From JBMNGW01 sp050950025 (lineage in GTDB: Bacteria; Spirochaetota; Spirochaetia; Sphaerochaetales; Sphaerochaetaceae): a stretch of DNA of 64,000 nucleotides. The stretch covers positions 1 through 64,000 of the forward strand of contig JBMNGW010000011.1 of the NCBI GenBank assembly GCA_050950025.1, read 5' to 3'. How positions within the stretch are numbered: position 1 is the first letter of the stretch; each line of letters opens with the position of its first letter. Below are positions 9,093 to 17,435 of this stretch, in pieces. The translations under genes and the position numbers were made by a program. The notes below the pieces were generated by a model. The model ran no database searches. It saw only the letters and a list, made by a program, of their open reading frames with translations, and had not been told where the DNA came from.

Positions 9093-9962
9093 TTACGCAG
9101 TATATGATTCAAGTGATTGAAGATGCAACGGCTGCTTCATCCGTTCAATGGCTTTCTTTTCAATCTGTCTGATACGCTCTTTAGTCAGATTGTATAATTC
9201 GCCAATCTCTTTAAGAGACATCGGAATGGCTCCGTTAAGGCCAAAGCGCATCTCAATAATTTCCTGTTCTTTTTGGCTCAGGGTCTTAAGAGCTTTATTA
9301 ATCTCTTCTTTAAGCGATTTTTCCATAAGGATGTCTTCTGCTGAGCGATAGTTATCTTCAACAAAATCCCCTACTGTCGAATTGGCAGGATCTCCATAAA
9401 TGGGAGCATCTAAACTCACCATCTCCTTACTGATGGAAAGCAAATCGCTGACCAGCTGTGGATCAAGGTTCAACGCATCGCCAATTTCCTCAAAAGTGGG
9501 TTCTTCTCCCGTGGAACTGACTGCCTTGCGCTGTACATTTTGAATCTGCAACAATTCGTTGGCTCTGTTTAGTGGCAGGCGCACTGTACGAGATTTTTCG
9601 CTAATAGCTTTCAAAATCCCTTGGCGAATCCACCACACAGCATAACTGATGAAATGATATCCTCGATCAACATCATACTTTTCTAAAGCATTCATTAATC
9701 CGATATTTCCTTCGTTTATCAAATCGGTCAGCGGCAACCCTTGATTTTGGTATTTTTTGGCCACATTTACGACAAAGCGCAGGTTACTCTCAATTAAACG
9801 ATTGCGGGCCAACTCACTGCCATCTGCAGCTTGGCGAGCTAACGTATCTTCTTCTTCTCGAGTAAGCAAAGGAATTCGGTTAATTTCTTTTAAATAAATG
9901 GAGAGGATATTCTCGTCCTCAACGGTACTGTGATTATTCAACATGGTCTTATTACGGCTCAT
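9093..9962 (-). CDS. rpoS: Sigma-70-family sigma factor (RpoS/group 2-like)
   Basis: This 289-residue sigma factor has region 1.2 (ILSIYLKEINRIPLLTREEE, 20-40), region 2 (LIESNLRFVVNVAKKY; DLINEGNIGLMNALEKYD; FISYAVWWIRQ), region 3 and region 4 with the HTH MSLKEIGELYNLTKERIRQ near the end. It lacks region 1.1 and the long insert of primary RpoD, so it is an alternative group 2 factor. Treponema has a similar gene beside groES, and rpoS is my functional label by analogy. The ATG at 9962 has TAGGAGG eight bases upstream. Earlier in-frame starts lack this. A sigma-54-type promoter lies about 25 bp upstream, so expression probably depends on RpoN and an NtrC-type activator. Confidence 0.87.
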   Translation of the reverse strand: MSRNKTMLNNHSTVEDENILSIYLKEINRIPLLTREEEDTLARQAADGSELARNRLIESNLRFVVNVAKKYQNQGLPLTDLINEGNIGLMNALEKYDVDRGYHFISYAVWWIRQGILKAISEKSRTVRLPLNRANELLQIQNVQRKAVSSTGEEPTFEEIGDALNLDPQLVSDLLSISKEMVSLDAPIYGDPANSTVGDFVEDNYRSAEDILMEKSLKEEINKALKTLSQKEQEIIEMRFGLNGAIPMSLKEIGELYNLTKERIRQIEKKAIERMKQPLHLQSLESYTA

Positions 9963-9985
9963 ATCGCTCCTCCTAGCCATAGAGA

Positions 9986-10002
9986 AGCACAAACCATGCC
10001 AA
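9986..10002 (-). promoter_or_regulatory. Sigma-54 (-24/-12) promoter of the rpoS-like gene
   Basis: On the minus strand TTGGCATGGTTTGTGCT matches the sigma-54 consensus TGGCACG-N4-TTGCW at 10 of 12 fixed positions. The invariant GG and GC are exactly 10 bases apart. The predicted transcription start is near 9976, giving a ~14-nt leader that holds the TAGGAGG ribosome-binding site. The match is by eye only. Confidence 0.68.
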
Positions 10003-10105
10003 TTAGGAAAAATGACATGAAAATTCTTAGTATCTTGTGTTAATGCAAGACATTATTCTCATTTTTGTTATGGGAAATAGGAGGGAGCCTTCTGTGCAAA
10101 AATCA

Positions 10106-10166
10106 CATCTTTCGCGACAATTTGACACACACAGATTAAAAAGAGGATTTTTTGGGACAAATTGAC
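10106..10166 (-). promoter_or_regulatory. Two 21-bp direct repeats: candidate enhancer (UAS) for the sigma-54 promoter
   Basis: Segments 10106-10126 and 10146-10166 are direct repeats, 16 of 21 identical and exactly 40 bp apart (about four helical turns). Each contains the dyad GTCAAWTTGTC on the minus strand. They sit roughly 130-190 bp upstream of the predicted sigma-54 start, where enhancer-binding proteins usually bind. The rest of the 233-bp gap (9963-10195) shows nothing else that I can support. Confidence 0.5.
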
Positions 10167-10195
10167 TCACTTCCTGATATATTTGTGGAATAATC

Positions 10196-10784
10196 CTACT
10201 CATCTGACTCACCCAAAGCGTACATGTCCTCCATTTCCCACGGAAAATCAATGCGGATACTTTGAAACCACGGAATCATATCTTTAGCAGCAAACGGTAT
10301 TTGTGAGTTTTGGAGCTGCTGTTGCACTTGTTCCCACCGATGCTGAATTAAATCATGAATCATATCCCCTTCAGCTAAGTTGAAATACCTTTATTGCGTT
10401 TGCCCAGAATATAAATCGTCATTTGTACATCGTGGAATTGACGCCAAAGCACTCCTTGATCAGGCTGAGTTGCCAAACTACGGATCATAAACGCATTGGA
10501 GAAAGCACGAATTGCTTGGGGCAATTGTCCCAAGCGGCTAAGGGCCACTGCCAAGCGGAAAAAACAGAGTGCGCTTTGTTCAGGGTCGCCACCTTGGGCA
10601 TCAGAGAGTTTTTGCGTACAGACCGCCAAAGCTTTTTTATAGCGAAAAGCCGCACGTTTGGTCACATTCCACCTCGCTTCGCCACTAATATACTCATAAA
10701 GATGAAAATCGGAAAGTTTATATGGTTGCTTGACCGCTTTGCCCTTTGTGCGTATATTGCAAGAGGATTTGCAAATACATCCAT
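10196..10784 (-). CDS. Helical/TPR-like protein of unknown role, two frameshifts
   Basis: I infer one gene of about 196 residues read in three frames. It starts at ATG 10784 (MDVFANPLAIYAQRA), continues as VKQPYKLSDFHLYEYI...FFRLAVALSRLGQLPQAIRAF, and ends NLAEGDMIHDLIQ...MEDMYALGESDE at TAG 10196. Adding one A near 10739 and one T near 10384 joins the parts smoothly. The middle third (ALCFFRLAVALSRLGQLPQAIRAFSNAF) looks like a TPR hairpin. No signal peptide is visible. It lies between the sigma factor and groES; the divergent groES promoter sits inside its first codons. Function unknown. Confidence 0.62.
10730..10758 (+). promoter_or_regulatory. Sigma-70 promoter of groES
   Basis: TTGACC (10730-10735), a 17-bp spacer and TATATT (10753-10758) lie upstream of groES. 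The promoter sits within the opposite-strand coding start of the TPR-like gene. No CIRCE (HrcA) palindrome is visible between 10690 and 10816. Confidence 0.75.
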
Positions 10785-10816
10785 TACAGTGATAATCAAT
10801 AGGTAGGAGGAGTAGT

Positions 10817-11080
10817 ATGACTATCAAACCTTTGGGAGATCGTGTGCTTGTTAAAATTGAACAAGGCGAAGAGAAGACTGCCGGAGGCATCTTCATTCCG
10901 CAAACAGCCCAAGAGAAAACGCAAGTTGGCAATGTAGCAGCCATTGGAGACGATGAGAGCATTACCGTTAAAGTCGGAGATCGCGTTATGTACGACAAAT
11001 ATGCCGGAACTTCGGTATCGCAAGACGGAACTGAGTACCTCATTCTTCATATGAGTGACATTCTGGCTGCCATCAGCTAA
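10817..11080 (+). CDS. groES: Co-chaperonin GroES (Hsp10)
   Basis: This is an 87-residue co-chaperonin that forms the heptameric lid of GroEL. It begins MTIKPLGDRVLVKIEQ; the mobile loop (residues ~17-35, EEKTAGGIFIPQTAQEK) carries the GroEL-binding IFI; GDRVMYDKYAGT follows and the end is SDILAAIS. The start has GGAGGAG upstream. No groEL follows; a strong terminator does. Separate groES and groEL loci are known in Treponema. Confidence 0.97.
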   Translation: MTIKPLGDRVLVKIEQGEEKTAGGIFIPQTAQEKTQVGNVAAIGDDESITVKVGDRVMYDKYAGTSVSQDGTEYLILHMSDILAAIS

Positions 11081-11102
11081 TACTCCCATCTACTGGAGAG
11101 TC

Positions 11103-11132
11103 GGGCTTGCTTCTTTAGCAGGCCCTTTTTTT
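11103..11132 (+). terminator. Rho-independent terminator after groES
   Basis: The 9-bp stem GGGCTTGCT/AGCAGGCCC (one G-T pair) with loop TCTTT is followed by seven T. It overlaps the last bases of the convergent helicase gene. Confidence 0.88.
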
Positions 11133-13215
11133 ATCCATAAAGGAAAGACTCAATTTTAGTGGCAATGCCTGAGCTTACCGTTGAAGGATGATGCGACTCT
11201 GGCAAAGATGCAAGCATCATCTGCCCATAGTTCTTATTTACAATACGGCTATCGAGAATTAAAACAATTCCTTTGTCACTGGTTGAACGAAGGAGCCGCC
11301 CAAACCCCTGTTTTAGACGCATCGTCGCCTCAGGTAAGGCCAAATGGAAAAAGCCTCCCCTTCCCTCTGCCTCTAAAACATCTTGACGGGCTTTAAACAC
11401 CGGATCGGTGGGGAGTCTGAAAGGAAGCTTCACAATGATAACCAAACGTAAAGCATCCCCAGGAGCATCGATACCTTCCCAAAAAGAGTCGGTGGCAAAC
11501 AAAACACTGTTAGCATCGTGCAAAAATTGATTTAATAAATAGGTGCGATCTGCCTCGCCTTGGGCAAAAGAGGCTATATCATGTTCAAGCAAAAGCGGAG
11601 CCACTTCCTCATACACTTCAACGAGCATGGAATAGGAGGTAAATAGCACCAAAGCTCCTCCCCCGCTGGTGATACAGGCTTGAGCAATTATCTGCTTGCA
11701 ATACGAAGTAAAGGCCCCATTATCCCGCTCTTTGAACACAGGGGCATCCGAGGGGGTCAACAACAATAAGTTGCTTTTAAAATCAAAGGGGGAAGAGAAT
11801 ACTCCTGTTAAGTAGGTCCGCTTTGAAGCAGGAGGCAACCCAATGCGTGAGCCCCAATAGCGAAACTCATCTTTTAAATCTAACGTGGCACTGGTACAAA
11901 TAACCGTTGCCATATTCTCAAAGACCTCTGTTTGCAGTTGGTTGGCCACCGATAAAGGGGAAATATGAATAAGTGCATTCTTACGAACCGTTTCAATCCA
12001 ATGCACATCATCTGTCCAGCTCTCAAAGGCAAAAAACTGATCCAGAACTTCAGTGGCACGAATAATTCTTCGAGTATGTACTTCCAAATCCCGAGCCACC
12101 GGGCTCATCTCTTCGGGAGCCAAAGAGGCCTCAAGCATCTCAGAAACAGCTCTTCCAAGACTTTGGGCCGCACTGCTAACGTTAAAAGCCAGTTCTTTGG
12201 CACTTTCAAACAGATGTCTGTTCTCAGAGGTGACCAAAAACGTTGAGCTTTGCAAGCTTTGCATTTTTTGCAAGAAATAGGTGTCAATATATTCTATGGA
12301 ATTGGTTAGCACCCCTATTTTTTCATATATCTGCTCAAGATAGGAAGCATTCTTCACATACGGAGCAAATGCCTCCACAGAAGAATAGGTACCATAACGC
12401 TTAGCAGTCATCTTTTTCAGCGGTCGCAAAAGTTCCACCGGAGTATAGGTTTGCGTAAAGTAACTGGTCGCATTTTTCTCCAAATTGTGGGCTTCGTCAA
12501 AAATAAGGCGAGAAAAGGGGGGAAGGACCGCCTCTTGATCGTACTCCAATTCATTGGCTATACGGTAGCGGGCATCGGTAAAAAGGAGATGATGGTTGGT
12601 GATAATAATACGGGCATCTGCCGCTTTTTTTTTGCTTTTAGCATAAAAACACTCGGTGCCAAAAGAGCATCGATACCCTTGGCAGATATCGGGATCACTG
12701 TTGACTTCACTCCATAATTCCCCGTTCAACCTCCCCGGATAATCACTTCTTAACCCAGTTTGAGTCTCTTTGGCCCAAGATGCTAATCTGCCGATGTCGC
12801 TTTGAGGATCAAGGGCAAGTAATCCTGCCGATTGCAACAGTATTGAAAGACGGTACGGACACAAATAGTTACCCCGACCGACAACCAAAGCCACCGGTAC
12901 AGTAATATGCATCATCTCAAAAAGTTGCACCAAATCTTTATCAAAGAGTTGCTTTTGTAAGTTGATGGTACTTGTGGCAATGACGGTACGCTCAAGAGGA
13001 TGCTCTTTGGCCCAAAGCAGTGCCGGCACTAAATAGGCAAATGATTTACCAATTCCTGTCCCCGCTTCGATAGCGGCAATGGCCTGTTCGTTGTAGGCTT
13101 TGGCGACCAGAAGCGCCATATTAAGTTGCCCTTCTCGATACTCGTATCCGGTAAAATAGGAATCGAGCACCCCTTTGGCATCAAAAACATCATAAATGTC
13201 ACTTTCGTTCAACAT
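11131..13215 (-). CDS. dinG: DinG/XPD-family ATP-dependent DNA helicase
   Basis: This 694-residue superfamily 2 helicase is of the iron-sulphur XPD/DinG type, probably unwinding 5'-3' during repair or at R-loops. Walker A is EAGTGIGKSFAYLVPALL near residue 50, then the cysteine set YLCPYR...CQGYRCSFGTECFYA (four Cys, the 4Fe-4S site). The DEAH box is IFDEAHNLEKNA, and the C-terminal motifs include DSFWEGIDAPG and GFGRLLRS. I chose the ATG at 13215 (MLNESDIYDVF) over a start 87 bases upstream because it has AGGA spacing and overlaps atoC by only 17 bp. It is the last gene of the murG operon. Confidence 0.9.
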   Translation of the reverse strand: MLNESDIYDVFDAKGVLDSYFTGYEYREGQLNMALLVAKAYNEQAIAAIEAGTGIGKSFAYLVPALLWAKEHPLERTVIATSTINLQKQLFDKDLVQLFEMMHITVPVALVVGRGNYLCPYRLSILLQSAGLLALDPQSDIGRLASWAKETQTGLRSDYPGRLNGELWSEVNSDPDICQGYRCSFGTECFYAKSKKKAADARIIITNHHLLFTDARYRIANELEYDQEAVLPPFSRLIFDEAHNLEKNATSYFTQTYTPVELLRPLKKMTAKRYGTYSSVEAFAPYVKNASYLEQIYEKIGVLTNSIEYIDTYFLQKMQSLQSSTFLVTSENRHLFESAKELAFNVSSAAQSLGRAVSEMLEASLAPEEMSPVARDLEVHTRRIIRATEVLDQFFAFESWTDDVHWIETVRKNALIHISPLSVANQLQTEVFENMATVICTSATLDLKDEFRYWGSRIGLPPASKRTYLTGVFSSPFDFKSNLLLLTPSDAPVFKERDNGAFTSYCKQIIAQACITSGGGALVLFTSYSMLVEVYEEVAPLLLEHDIASFAQGEADRTYLLNQFLHDANSVLFATDSFWEGIDAPGDALRLVIIVKLPFRLPTDPVFKARQDVLEAEGRGGFFHLALPEATMRLKQGFGRLLRSTSDKGIVLILDSRIVNKNYGQMMLASLPESHHPSTVSSGIATKIESFLYG

Positions 13216-14560
13216 GGTAATCCTGCAGCTTGCGATGCAACGTCTTGCGTGCGATACCCAGCGTTTCGGCTGCTTTTGATTTGTTGCCTCCCAGTGATGC
13301 AATCGTGGCTAAAATAAGCGATTTCTCTGCTTGTTCCATGGTCGTGCCAATAGGAATGACAACCCGTTCTTCAGCTCCGGCATTGCGCACTGCCACCGGA
13401 AGATCTTCAAATTCAATGATTTGTCCCTGTGAAAGGACAATAGCACTTTCAACACAGTTTCCTAGCTCTCTAATGTTGCCCGGCCACTCATACGCCAACA
13501 TGGCTGCTTTAGCTCGCGTAGAAAACCCTTGCACTTGCCGTTTGTTGCGTTCGTTGTACAACTCCAAAAAATGGGCCATCAGCAACGGGATATCCTCTTT
13601 ACGGTCTCGCAAAGGGGGCACATCCAAATGAATAACATTCAAGCGATAAAAAAGATCTTCTCGGAACCGTCCTTTGGCAACTTCTTCTTTAAGATCGCGG
13701 TTGGTAGCAGCAACAAGTCGCACATCAACTGTAAGCGTTTTCTCTCCCCCCAAGCGTTCAAATTGCCGCTCTTGAAGGACCCTCAGCAGCTTAACTTGCG
13801 TAGCTTGGCTAACTTCCCCAATTTCATCTAAAAAGAGCGTGCCACCATCAGCTAGTTCAAATCGGCCTTTACGGGCATTAATAGCGCCACTAAAGGCCCC
13901 TTTTTCGTGGCCAAAGAGTTCATCTTCCAAAAGTGTTTCAGCAAACGAAGCACAGCTTACTTTAATAAACGGCCCATTTGCACGGCTGGAAAGTTGATGC
14001 AAAGCATCGGCAATCAACTCCTTGCCCACTCCGCTTTCTCCGGTAACCAGCACACTAGCCGAAGCGTCGGCTACTTGGCGCACAGTTTCCATTAAACGGC
14101 TCATAATTTCGCTTTTGCCGATAATTTTACTGTAGGCACCCTGTTTTTTCAGTTTAGCCAGCTCTCGTTTCAACTCTTCATTCTGATCGTATAAATCAAG
14201 GTTGCTAAAAGCCCGCTTAACCAACATAAAAAGGCGATCAAGGTTCAACGGTTTGGTGATAAAATCGACCGCTCCACTGCGCATCGCCTCCACTGCCGAT
14301 TCGATTGTCCCGTGGCCGGTCAGAATAACCACCGGCATCAAAGGGTAGTGAGTGCTCACTTTTTTCAGTAGTTCTTGGCCCCCCATATGGGGCATGCGTA
14401 AATCGGTAATAAGCATATCAACATGCTCAGTGGAAATGGTTTGCCAAGCTTCAGCGCCGTCTTCGGCCAACAGAACCTTGTACCCTTCATCTTCCAAAGC
14501 AATTTGCAAACCGCTGCGAATATTTCTTTCATCATCGGCAATAAGAATGACTCTATTCAT
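13199..14560 (-). CDS. atoC: NtrC-family sigma-54-dependent response regulator
   Basis: This 453-residue cytoplasmic activator of RNA polymerase-sigma-54 has three parts. A receiver domain carries DD at 9-10, the phospho-acceptor Asp53 (LITDLRMP) and the Lys in ITKPLN. An AAA+ domain has GESGVGKELIADAL (Walker A), GTLFLDEIGE (Walker B) and RFREDLFYRLNV. A C-terminal Fis-type HTH follows (GNKSKAAETLGIARKTL). The sigma-54 contact loop reads GAFSGA where GAFTGA is usual. It overlaps its kinase gene by ATGA, so the two form a pair. The gene name follows Treponema usage and is not proof of acetoacetate sensing. A likely target is the sigma-54 promoter at 9986. Confidence 0.93.
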   Translation of the reverse strand: MNRVILIADDERNIRSGLQIALEDEGYKVLLAEDGAEAWQTISTEHVDMLITDLRMPHMGGQELLKKVSTHYPLMPVVILTGHGTIESAVEAMRSGAVDFITKPLNLDRLFMLVKRAFSNLDLYDQNEELKRELAKLKKQGAYSKIIGKSEIMSRLMETVRQVADASASVLVTGESGVGKELIADALHQLSSRANGPFIKVSCASFAETLLEDELFGHEKGAFSGAINARKGRFELADGGTLFLDEIGEVSQATQVKLLRVLQERQFERLGGEKTLTVDVRLVAATNRDLKEEVAKGRFREDLFYRLNVIHLDVPPLRDRKEDIPLLMAHFLELYNERNKRQVQGFSTRAKAAMLAYEWPGNIRELGNCVESAIVLSQGQIIEFEDLPVAVRNAGAEERVVIPIGTTMEQAEKSLILATIASLGGNKSKAAETLGIARKTLHRKLQDYHVERK

Positions 14561-15753
14561 CTATCTCCAAAAGCCTCCAATGCTCGTCGTTGTGTGGTGG
14601 GAACGGGGAATTTAATACTAAAAGAAGCCCCTTTCCCTGCAACTGAATTGACGAGAATTTCTCCTTGGTGCTCTTTTACAACTTTGAATACCATCGTCAA
14701 GCCCAGACCCGAACCTGAAGCCTTAGTCGTGAAATAGGGTTCAAACATTTTAGACATGGTGGCTTCATCCATCCCTTTGCCTGTATCACTAATGGTCAAA
14801 TCAACTGTGTCACCTTCGTTTTTAGTGCTCACTGTCAATTCTCCCTTTCTCCCTTCCATAGCACTCATCGCATTTTTTATGATGTTCAACAAAGCTTGTT
14901 TGAGCAAATTCTCATCCATGCGCAATTTTGGCAAGTACTCTTCCAGTTCCATTGTAACGGAGATATCCTGTTGCGTCAGCTCAGGAGTGATAAAGGCAAA
15001 TAAATCTTCAATGATTTTATTCAGTGACTCAAATCTAAGGCGGACATCCATCGGTCGTACGGCGAACAAAAAATCGACCACAATCCCATTTAGCCGTTCA
15101 ATTTCTTCGTCAATAATATCTAAATAGCGCGCTGCATCTTTGAGCGTAAGGGAGTGCTTTCGCTCAAATGCTTTACGCATCAACTGCAAATGGATACCAA
15201 TAGAAGCCAGAGGATTTTTAATCTCATGAGCAACTCCTGCGGCAACAGTGGTCAGTGATGCTAACGACTCAGAGCGGTGCAAGCGTGCTTCTTGCCGTTT
15301 TTTTTCGGAAACATCCCGTACAATGTACAAAAGCCGTTGTTTATCGTCTTTGGAAAATACCGGTTCCAAATGGCTTTCAAACCAAGAAGCAACGATTTCA
15401 ATGGAGCGAACCACTTCGCCGTGTTGAAAGTGAAACTCCCTGTGCATGTCGCCTGTTTGCATCAGTGTTGCTGTGGCAGTCTCAAAAAACTCCTCAACAT
15501 CGGCATCAGCAAGCACGTATCTAAGAGTAGTGCCTTCAGTCAGTTTACGTCCCAAAGGCAACAGCCGTTTAAGTGATTCATTGCAGACCAAAACGCGTCC
15601 ATTGGTATTAGTCACCAAGATTCCTACTTCCAGAGCTTGCAAGGTCCTGCTTAAAAGCTCGTTCTCAGAGGCTTGGTAACGGACAAGCGTCTTAATTTCC
15701 TCTATACTCAGCTTCTCAATTTTATTAAAGGCTCTATGAAAAAACTTACTCAT
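14557..15753 (-). CDS. atoS: Soluble PAS histidine kinase, NtrB/AtoS-like
   Basis: This 398-residue protein has no membrane segment, so it should sense an internal signal. It has an N-terminal helical part, a PAS domain (about 35-150, LEVGILVTNTNGRVLVCNES), the H-box VAAGVAHEIKNPLASI with phosphorylated His176, and an HATPase domain with N-box NIIKNAMSAM, DTGKGMDEATMSKMFEPYFTT and the G2 box SGLGLTMVFKV. It would phosphorylate the downstream NtrC-type regulator. The start overlaps the holB stop (ATGA), and its own stop overlaps atoC in the same way, which indicates translational coupling. This pairing recalls Borrelia Hk2-Rrp2. Confidence 0.93.
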   Translation of the reverse strand: MSKFFHRAFNKIEKLSIEEIKTLVRYQASENELLSRTLQALEVGILVTNTNGRVLVCNESLKRLLPLGRKLTEGTTLRYVLADADVEEFFETATATLMQTGDMHREFHFQHGEVVRSIEIVASWFESHLEPVFSKDDKQRLLYIVRDVSEKKRQEARLHRSESLASLTTVAAGVAHEIKNPLASIGIHLQLMRKAFERKHSLTLKDAARYLDIIDEEIERLNGIVVDFLFAVRPMDVRLRFESLNKIIEDLFAFITPELTQQDISVTMELEEYLPKLRMDENLLKQALLNIIKNAMSAMEGRKGELTVSTKNEGDTVDLTISDTGKGMDEATMSKMFEPYFTTKASGSGLGLTMVFKVVKEHQGEILVNSVAGKGASFSIKFPVPTTQRRALEAFGDR

Positions 15754-16926
15754 ACAACTTCCAGCAATCTATAGTAAAGCGATTCAACAAACAACCGGTT
15801 GTTTTGATTAAAAATAGTTGCTTCAAAAGAGGCTTTTTGCATCACGCTCATTATGTTTTGAACACGGTAGATAGGAAGATGATCAGTGTTCAGCCGTTCT
15901 TTTGTTGCCAAAGCCAAAGCATTTAAAAACCACTTTAGGCTCCTATCCTCTTCTAAGGCACTACCCATCTCTTCCAATTGCCCCCGATTTAAGTGCTGTT
16001 GAGGATCAAGGGATCTGATAAACTGTTCAGCGAGTGTTTGTAATTGGGCAGTATCGATGCCAGCTTGGCTAACGATAAAATGCTCCACTGTAGGATAGGG
16101 CTCAGGATCAACAAAAAGAGCGTACTTAAAAGCTTATTTTTCTCCTCTTTTGAAAAAGGCTTAATACGGTGGTGCTGAGTGCGCGAGAGAATTGTTGGTA
16201 ATAAGCGACTAGGATGCTCGCTAAGCAACATAATGTAGGTCTTTTGTGCCGGCTCTTCCAACATTTTCAGCAAGCTGTTACGAGATCCTTCGGTACTTTG
16301 CTCCATCCCTCCAAAATAATAAAGCGGGGACTGCTGGTAAGCGAAGTTTGACCTACCCACTGCTGTAATGCTCGAACCTGGTCGATACTTACCTGAGAAC
16401 GCCTGCGCACTTGGCGCAAGGGTTTGGTTAGTGAGGCAATCGTTTTGGCAAGCATATGGTACTGCTGCTCAGAATGGATTTCTGTTTGCAAAAGCTCTTC
16501 ATCCAAGGCCCCGGCAGCTTCAAATAAAGAGTGCTCTTTGGTATCGGCTTGTTCAAGAAGAGCCGGATGGTACTGCAGTAACATCATTCGCAGTTCACGG
16601 TATAGTTGCTTTAGACTTAATTCGGTTTTAAGACGCAGCATATTTGCAATAGCCGCATCGATGCGGACCCAATAATCACGATTGCCAATAGCTACCACAT
16701 TAGTAAATGTACTGTAGGCAAATTGCTTACACGACGGACAAGCACACTCATCTGAGCCCTCTTTGTGACAACTAAGCACACGAACACATTCTAGAATCAT
16801 TGACATACGGCCACTAAAAGCCGGACCGCTAAACAGCACAGCTTGGGGCAAGGTGCCTCCAAGCAACTGCCCTTTTAGGGTGTCCCAAGTCTCTTTGCGG
16901 CCCCCATCAAAAGTCACAAACATCAA
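15750..16926 (-). CDS. holB: DNA polymerase III delta' subunit, two frameshifts
   Basis: This is the clamp-loader subunit delta' of the replicative polymerase. Three frame segments (16926-16267, 16360-15989, 16088-15750) make one protein of about 392 residues after adding a G near 16307 and a T near 16130. Residues 1-200 have a degenerate P-loop (LFSGPAFSGRMSMI), as expected for delta', and the zinc module CHKEGSDECACPSC. Then RFIILEGMEQSTEGSRNSLLKMLEEP matches the conserved SRN/EEP region. It sits between cvpA and atoS with 4-bp overlaps on both sides. Essentiality and clean one-base repairs argue for sequence error rather than gene loss. Confidence 0.75.
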
Positions 16927-17435
16927 AGCAAGCCTTTACCCAAATCGACTCCTTTATTGATAATAGGAGTAATGAAATTGGCTATTAGGCTTTTATCAAC
17001 AAAAGGAGCAACATCAACAACAGTTTGCATTCGTAACAACATGATCAGTAAGCCAATAATAATCAACGCCTCAGCAGCTCCAAGAAAAAAGCCTAACAGG
17101 TGATCTAGCCAAAGTGCTTTTAAGGTTTTCAAAGCCTTGCCCAATAGTGAGCCGACAATCATCATCAAGATGTAGCCGACAATAAATAAAACTACATAGG
17201 CAATAAGAGTCGACCACAACAGACCCAAAGCAAAGGTTTGCTCCAATAACTGTGCTCCCAATTCGGCAAACACTATAGCTAAAATAATACCCACAATAAA
17301 TCCCAAACGGGACCCAAACTCGGCGGCAAAGCCTTTGGCAGCTCCCACAATGGCAGCTAAGACAGCAATACCCACGATAATAAGATCAACTGCGTTCAAT
17401 GTAAGCGGCCCCAGATTCAACATCCATTCAGCCAT
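16923..17435 (-). CDS. cvpA: CvpA-family membrane protein
   Basis: This 170-residue inner-membrane protein has four hydrophobic segments (about 15-40, 42-62, 70-100 and 112-135). The first carries the family pattern NAVDLIIVGIAVLAAIVGAAKGF. CvpA proteins are linked to colicin V export and envelope stress tolerance, but their molecular role is not settled. The ATG at 17435 follows AAGGAG and lies inside the murG 3' end (19-bp overlap). Cotranscription with murG and holB is very likely. Confidence 0.85.
   Translation of the reverse strand: MAEWMLNLGPLTLNAVDLIIVGIAVLAAIVGAAKGFAAEFGSRLGFIVGIILAIVFAELGAQLLEQTFALGLLWSTLIAYVVLFIVGYILMMIVGSLLGKALKTLKALWLDHLLGFFLGAAEALIIIGLLIMLLRMQTVVDVAPFVDKSLIANFITPIINKGVDLGKGLL

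Noticed and set aside
10375..11043. A 222-codon minus-strand frame across groES
   Set aside because: The part over groES is antisense. Only the portion below about 10740 is coding, as the middle of the frameshifted TPR-like gene.
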